From NCBI GenBank assembly GCA_035632955.1, contig DASQFU010000201.1:1-7258 (forward strand): DNA of 7,258 bases, read 5' to 3'. Positions 4,408-7,258 of the stretch are shown piece after piece. Each line of letters opens with the position of its first letter. The stretch's first letter is position 1. The translations under genes and the position numbers were made by a program. The DNA is from DASQFU01 sp035632955. Lineage in GTDB: Bacteria > Eisenbacteria > RBG-16-71-46. The notes under the pieces are model-generated. The model worked only from the letters and a program-made list of their open reading frames with translations, searched no databases and was not told the DNA's origin.

Positions 4408-7258
4408 ATGAAGGTTCGCTACGTCTGTTTCCTCTCCGCGTTTTTGCTGGCGTTCCTCCCTGGTGTCGGAAGCGCCCAGTCGGGCTTTCACTCGATCTAT
4501 TCGATCGACGGCACCGACGTCTGGGGCGTCGGTGACGCCGGCGTCTACTACCGGTCCTACGATGGCGGTGTGAGCTACACCACCGGCACGCTCGGCAACA
4601 AGACGTTGCGCGGCGTGGTCCACCGCGGCCTGACGGCGATCGTCGTCGGCGATAGCGGCAAGGTGTGGCGCAGCACGAACAACGGCGGCGCCTGGTCGAT
4701 CTACGTCGCCGGCGACGCGACCAACCTGCGCGCGGTCGAGCTCCCGAGTGATCTGATCGCCTATGCGGTCGGCGACGCGGGCAAGATCCTGAAGTCCGTG
4801 GACGGCGGCGTGAACTGGGGACCGCAGACGAGCGGCACGGCGCTCGCCCTGAACGCCGTGAAGTTCACGAGCGATCTGGACGGCTGGGCAGTCGGCAATG
4901 GCGGCACCGTGCTGCACACGACCGACGGCGGCGCCAACTGGAATCCGGTTGCCACCGGCGCCACCAACGATTTGCTTGCGGTGGACGCGCTCGGCTCCGA
5001 CGTCTGGGTGGTGGGCCGCTACGGCACCGCACTCAACAGCACGAACTCGGGTGGGAACTGGTCGTTCGTCAATCTCAAGCTGGACGCCAAGGCCGACGTG
5101 CGCGCGGTGACGCTGCAGGCGGGAAACGTCGTGTATCTCGCCGGCGGCGGCGGTTTCATCCGCAAGAGCACCGACGGCGGTGCGACGTGGACGTTCCTGA
5201 TCCACGACATTCAGGCCCCGATCACGGATGCTTTCTTCACCGGCAACAGTGGCTGGGTGTGCTCGCGCACGAATCGCGTCATGGCGCGCACGACGAACGG
5301 CGGGACCAACTGGAGCTTCCCGACCGGCGCGACCGTGGGCCGCTCGTGGGCCCTCAAGCAGTCGAATCCGTCTGGTGATGCGCGCGGCCACACGATTGGC
5401 TACAGCGCTCAGAATCCGAACGCGCTCTACGCCCTGATGGGCGGCGTCGTCTTCAAGTCGCTGAACGAAGGCGAGAACTGGACTCAGATCGCGACCATCC
5501 CGGGCGGAACCCAATCCAACGCGTTCTTCGTCTCGCCCAAGGACAGCAACATGTGGGTCGCGGCCGTGACCGGCTCCGATCGGGTCGTGCGCACGATCAA
5601 CGCCGGCGCCAACTGGACCACCACCCTCACCCATTCGTTCGGCGAATGGGGCATCCCGATGGGCATCCATCCCGACAAACCGGACACGCTGTTCTTCGGG
5701 GGCGACAGCGACGTTCTGTATCGGTCCACCGACTTCGGCGCCACCTGGTCGACCTGGGGATCCAGGGTGTTCCGCAGCCCCTGCGACATCGTCGTGGTCC
5801 CGGAGAGCGACAGCGGCGTCGTCCTGATCGGCGACGGCATCACCAGCAGTGGCCTGTGGGACCTCATGCGCTCGAACGACCATGGCGCGTCGTTCAAGAT
5901 CATCGCCCAAGGCACCGGCAGCGGCTCCGAAGTCCCCGGCATGGCGAACTCGCGCCTCCGTCCGAACACGACCTTCGCGACCGCATGGTCGTCCAACGGC
6001 GTCCGGCGCACCACCAATGCGGGTCTCGGTTGGACCCAGGTCCACACCTCCTCCTCCGCTTGGGGCGTCGACGTCGCGGCCGACGATCCGAACGTGGTCG
6101 TGTTCGGCCGCTACAGCGGCGGCACGACGCATCTGGCACTCGATGGAGGGCCTGCGCAGACCTCATTCCTGAGCATATCGCTCGGCGGCACCAACTACAG
6201 CTTCCTCGCTCGCGACCGTGCACTGATCCTGGCCTTGCAGGCGGCAGGCATCTACAAGCTGAACGTGACCTACAGCTATGCCACGACCAGCACGCAATCC
6301 TTGACTCTGACTGCCCCGAACGGCGGCGAGGTCTGGCCCGTCGGCTCGCAGCGCAACGTGACGTGGAACAGCCAGAACGTCGGGCTCGCCCGCATCGAAT
6401 ACCGCACCGCGCCGGCGGACCCCTGGCAGCTCGTCGCCGAAGTGCCGGGCTATCTCGGCACCTATGCGTGGACGATCCCGTGCACGCCGACCGCGACCGC
6501 CGAGGTCCGGGTTCGCGATGCCTGGGACGCTGCGCCCGAGGATCTGTCGAACAGCAGCTTCACGATTTCGGGCGCCCAGGCGGCCTCGAATCCGACCGAC
6601 GTCGACTTCAGCAGCCAGGCTGCGGGCGGCTGCTACACGCAAGTGGTCACGATCCAGAACGCGGGTAACACGACGTTGAACGCGACGGTCGCGGTGGCCG
6701 GGGCCCCGTATCACGTCGGCCGCGGTTCGCTGAGCGTTGGGCCAGGCCTCTCCGACACGGTCGGCGTCACCTTCTGCCCGACCAGCGCCGGCACCTTCCC
6801 GGACACGCTGGTGCTGACGAGCAACGCGTGCGGCGCCGGACCTCTGCGGATTCCGATCACCGGTACTGCGACCAGCAGCGCGGTCGTGAACCTGACGCTC
6901 CCTCTCGGCGGCGAGAGCTGGGAGTGGAACACCGAGCACGAGCTCACGTGGACGAGCACCAACGTGACGAACGTGGCGCTCGACTATCGCGTCGCACCGG
7001 GCGCGGGTTGGAACGCCATCGTCGCCAGCGTGCCGGCGAGCCAGGAAGCCTACACGTGGACGATTCCCAACGCTCCCGCCGATAGCGCGCAGGTGCGCGT
7101 GCGCGACGTTGGCGGAACCACTGAGGATCTGAGCGACTACTTCCGGATCCTGGTTCCGATGTTCGGTGCGACCCCGGATCCGCTTGATCTCGGATCGACG
7201 AATCCGGGTACGCCGGTCAGCTCGGTGCTCACGGTTCAGAATCGCGGCGGCGCCGACC
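4408..7258 (+). CDS. Giant secreted Asp-box (YCF48/BNR-like) propeller protein with KNH-HYDIN Ig modules (3' partial)
   Basis: The frame is open from ATG 4408 to the right edge (950 complete codons seen, no stop). Residues 1-23 are a signal peptide (MKVRYVCF, hydrophobic core, cleavage likely after GSA). Residues about 28-600 carry twelve Asp-box motifs of the form S/T-x-D/N-x-G-x-x-W, for example SVDGGVNW (130), TTDGGANW (171), STDGGATW (254), STDFGATW (440), TTNAGLGW (535). The early blades also have the VGDxGxVxRS phrase of YCF48-like repeats. From about residue 631, Ig-like modules follow: a Kre9/KNH-type domain (PNGGEVWPVGSQRNVTWNSQ, to about 720), an ASPM/SPD-2/HYDIN-type domain (about 727-822), a second KNH-type domain (about 828-914), and the start of a second HYDIN domain at 920. 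Such proteins are extracellular; glycan binding, protein binding or a structural role are all possible. No sialidase active-site set was recognised, so enzyme activity should not be assumed. A C-terminal FlgD-like domain may lie beyond the window. The preceding gene ends 22 bases upstream. Confidence 0.88.
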   Translation, partial: MKVRYVCFLSAFLLAFLPGVGSAQSGFHSIYSIDGTDVWGVGDAGVYYRSYDGGVSYTTGTLGNKTLRGVVHRGLTAIVVGDSGKVWRSTNNGGAWSIYVAGDATNLRAVELPSDLIAYAVGDAGKILKSVDGGVNWGPQTSGTALALNAVKFTSDLDGWAVGNGGTVLHTTDGGANWNPVATGATNDLLAVDALGSDVWVVGRYGTALNSTNSGGNWSFVNLKLDAKADVRAVTLQAGNVVYLAGGGGFIRKSTDGGATWTFLIHDIQAPITDAFFTGNSGWVCSRTNRVMARTTNGGTNWSFPTGATVGRSWALKQSNPSGDARGHTIGYSAQNPNALYALMGGVVFKSLNEGENWTQIATIPGGTQSNAFFVSPKDSNMWVAAVTGSDRVVRTINAGANWTTTLTHSFGEWGIPMGIHPDKPDTLFFGGDSDVLYRSTDFGATWSTWGSRVFRSPCDIVVVPESDSGVVLIGDGITSSGLWDLMRSNDHGASFKIIAQGTGSGSEVPGMANSRLRPNTTFATAWSSNGVRRTTNAGLGWTQVHTSSSAWGVDVAADDPNVVVFGRYSGGTTHLALDGGPAQTSFLSISLGGTNYSFLARDRALILALQAAGIYKLNVTYSYATTSTQSLTLTAPNGGEVWPVGSQRNVTWNSQNVGLARIEYRTAPADPWQLVAEVPGYLGTYAWTIPCTPTATAEVRVRDAWDAAPEDLSNSSFTISGAQAASNPTDVDFSSQAAGGCYTQVVTIQNAGNTTLNATVAVAGAPYHVGRGSLSVGPGLSDTVGVTFCPTSAGTFPDTLVLTSNACGAGPLRIPITGTATSSAVVNLTLPLGGESWEWNTEHELTWTSTNVTNVALDYRVAPGAGWNAIVASVPASQEAYTWTIPNAPADSAQVRVRDVGGTTEDLSDYFRILVPMFGATPDPLDLGSTNPGTPVSSVLTVQNRGGAD
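4555..6033 (+). repeat. Twelve Asp-box propeller blades in the coding sequence
   Basis: Asp-box motifs begin at residues 50, 89, 130, 171, 211, 254, 295, 351, 396, 440, 489 and 535 of the 4408 protein. The first seven are spaced 39-43 residues apart; the last five follow intervals of 56, 45, 44, 49 and 46. The first set has the VG-x-x-G phrase before each box; the later set has PxxPDTLFFGG-like or YALMGG-like strands instead. The spacing change suggests either two propellers or one mixed large propeller. One blade (residue 89) has an extra residue in the box, and one (489) ends in Phe rather than Trp. Confidence 0.8.
6301..7257 (+). repeat. Tandem two-domain (KNH + HYDIN-like) module, about 195 residues per unit, second copy cut by the edge
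   Basis: Unit 1 is residues 632-826 and unit 2 starts at 827. The KNH-type halves align: PNGGEVW with PLGGESW, NVTWNSQNV with ELTWTSTNV, YAWTIP with YTWTIP, AEVRVRDAWDAAPEDLS with AQVRVRDVGGTTEDLS. The HYDIN-type halves align with an offset of 194: VVTIQNAGN with VLTVQNRGG. The two domains were therefore copied as a pair and have since diverged. Unit 1 carries Cys residues at 692, 742, 790 and 808 that the visible part of unit 2 does not show. Confidence 0.75.

Noticed and set aside
4294..6132. Long minus-strand open frame (612 codons) opposite the giant Asp-box gene
   Set aside because: The + strand frame has a strong Shine-Dalgarno, a signal peptide and twelve recognisable Asp boxes. The antisense product is low-complexity (rich in Arg, Ala, Val, Gly, Asp) with no recognisable domain, as expected for the mirror frame of a GC-rich gene.
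4408..6210. Sialidase (BNR repeat) enzyme reading of the Asp-box region
   Set aside because: Asp boxes are structural and occur in many non-enzymatic propellers. I could not find the arginine triad with its accompanying Tyr/Glu pair in the expected order, so an enzyme call is unsupported.
5553..6668. Second + strand frame (371 codons) inside the giant gene
   Set aside because: The product is Arg/Gly/His-rich and motif-free; the main frame continues the propeller and Ig modules without a break across the same bases.

Overview
This is a GC-rich, gene-dense bacterial window with every supported gene on the + strand. The mix is a short secreted protein ending in a FlgD-like Ig domain, long Asp-box (BNR/YCF48-like) propellers, Kre9/KNH-type and HYDIN-type Ig modules, and a PD40 propeller carrying one CXXCH haem site. 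This resembles genomes of poorly cultivated lineages such as Candidatus Eisenbacteria, Latescibacteria and related FCB-type or neighbouring phyla. That placement is an inference from domain style; there is no rRNA or other phylogenetic marker here.

Layout: (1) positions 1-47 may hold the tail of an upstream gene. (2) 69-1211 encodes a GT-B fold glycosyltransferase of the GT4 type. (3) 1211-1819 encodes a small exported protein with an IPT/TIG domain and a C-terminal FlgD-like Ig domain; its ATG overlaps the previous stop codon by one base. (4) 1822-2310 encodes a DinB-superfamily four-helix protein with an intact three-histidine metal site. (5) 2322-4385 encodes an exported PD40-propeller monohaem protein with a middle region resembling hydrazine synthase alpha-type proteins and a C-terminal discoidin-like domain. 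Its best start is a non-canonical CTG. (6) 4408 to the right edge encodes a very large exported protein that runs out of the window. It has 12 Asp-box blades followed by tandem KNH-HYDIN Ig modules.

The gaps are -1, 2, 11 and 22 bases, so the five genes look like one transcription unit. No promoter, terminator, tRNA, rRNA, CRISPR array or mobile element was recognised, and no gene-free stretch exceeds 70 bases. The shared theme is the cell envelope or exterior: a sugar-transferring enzyme in the cytoplasm, three exported proteins (one probably a c-type cytochrome), and one cytoplasmic DinB protein of unknown substrate. No direct pathway link between them can be shown from sequence. The most unusual items are the CTG-initiated haem-propeller fusion protein and the modular giant at the right edge.
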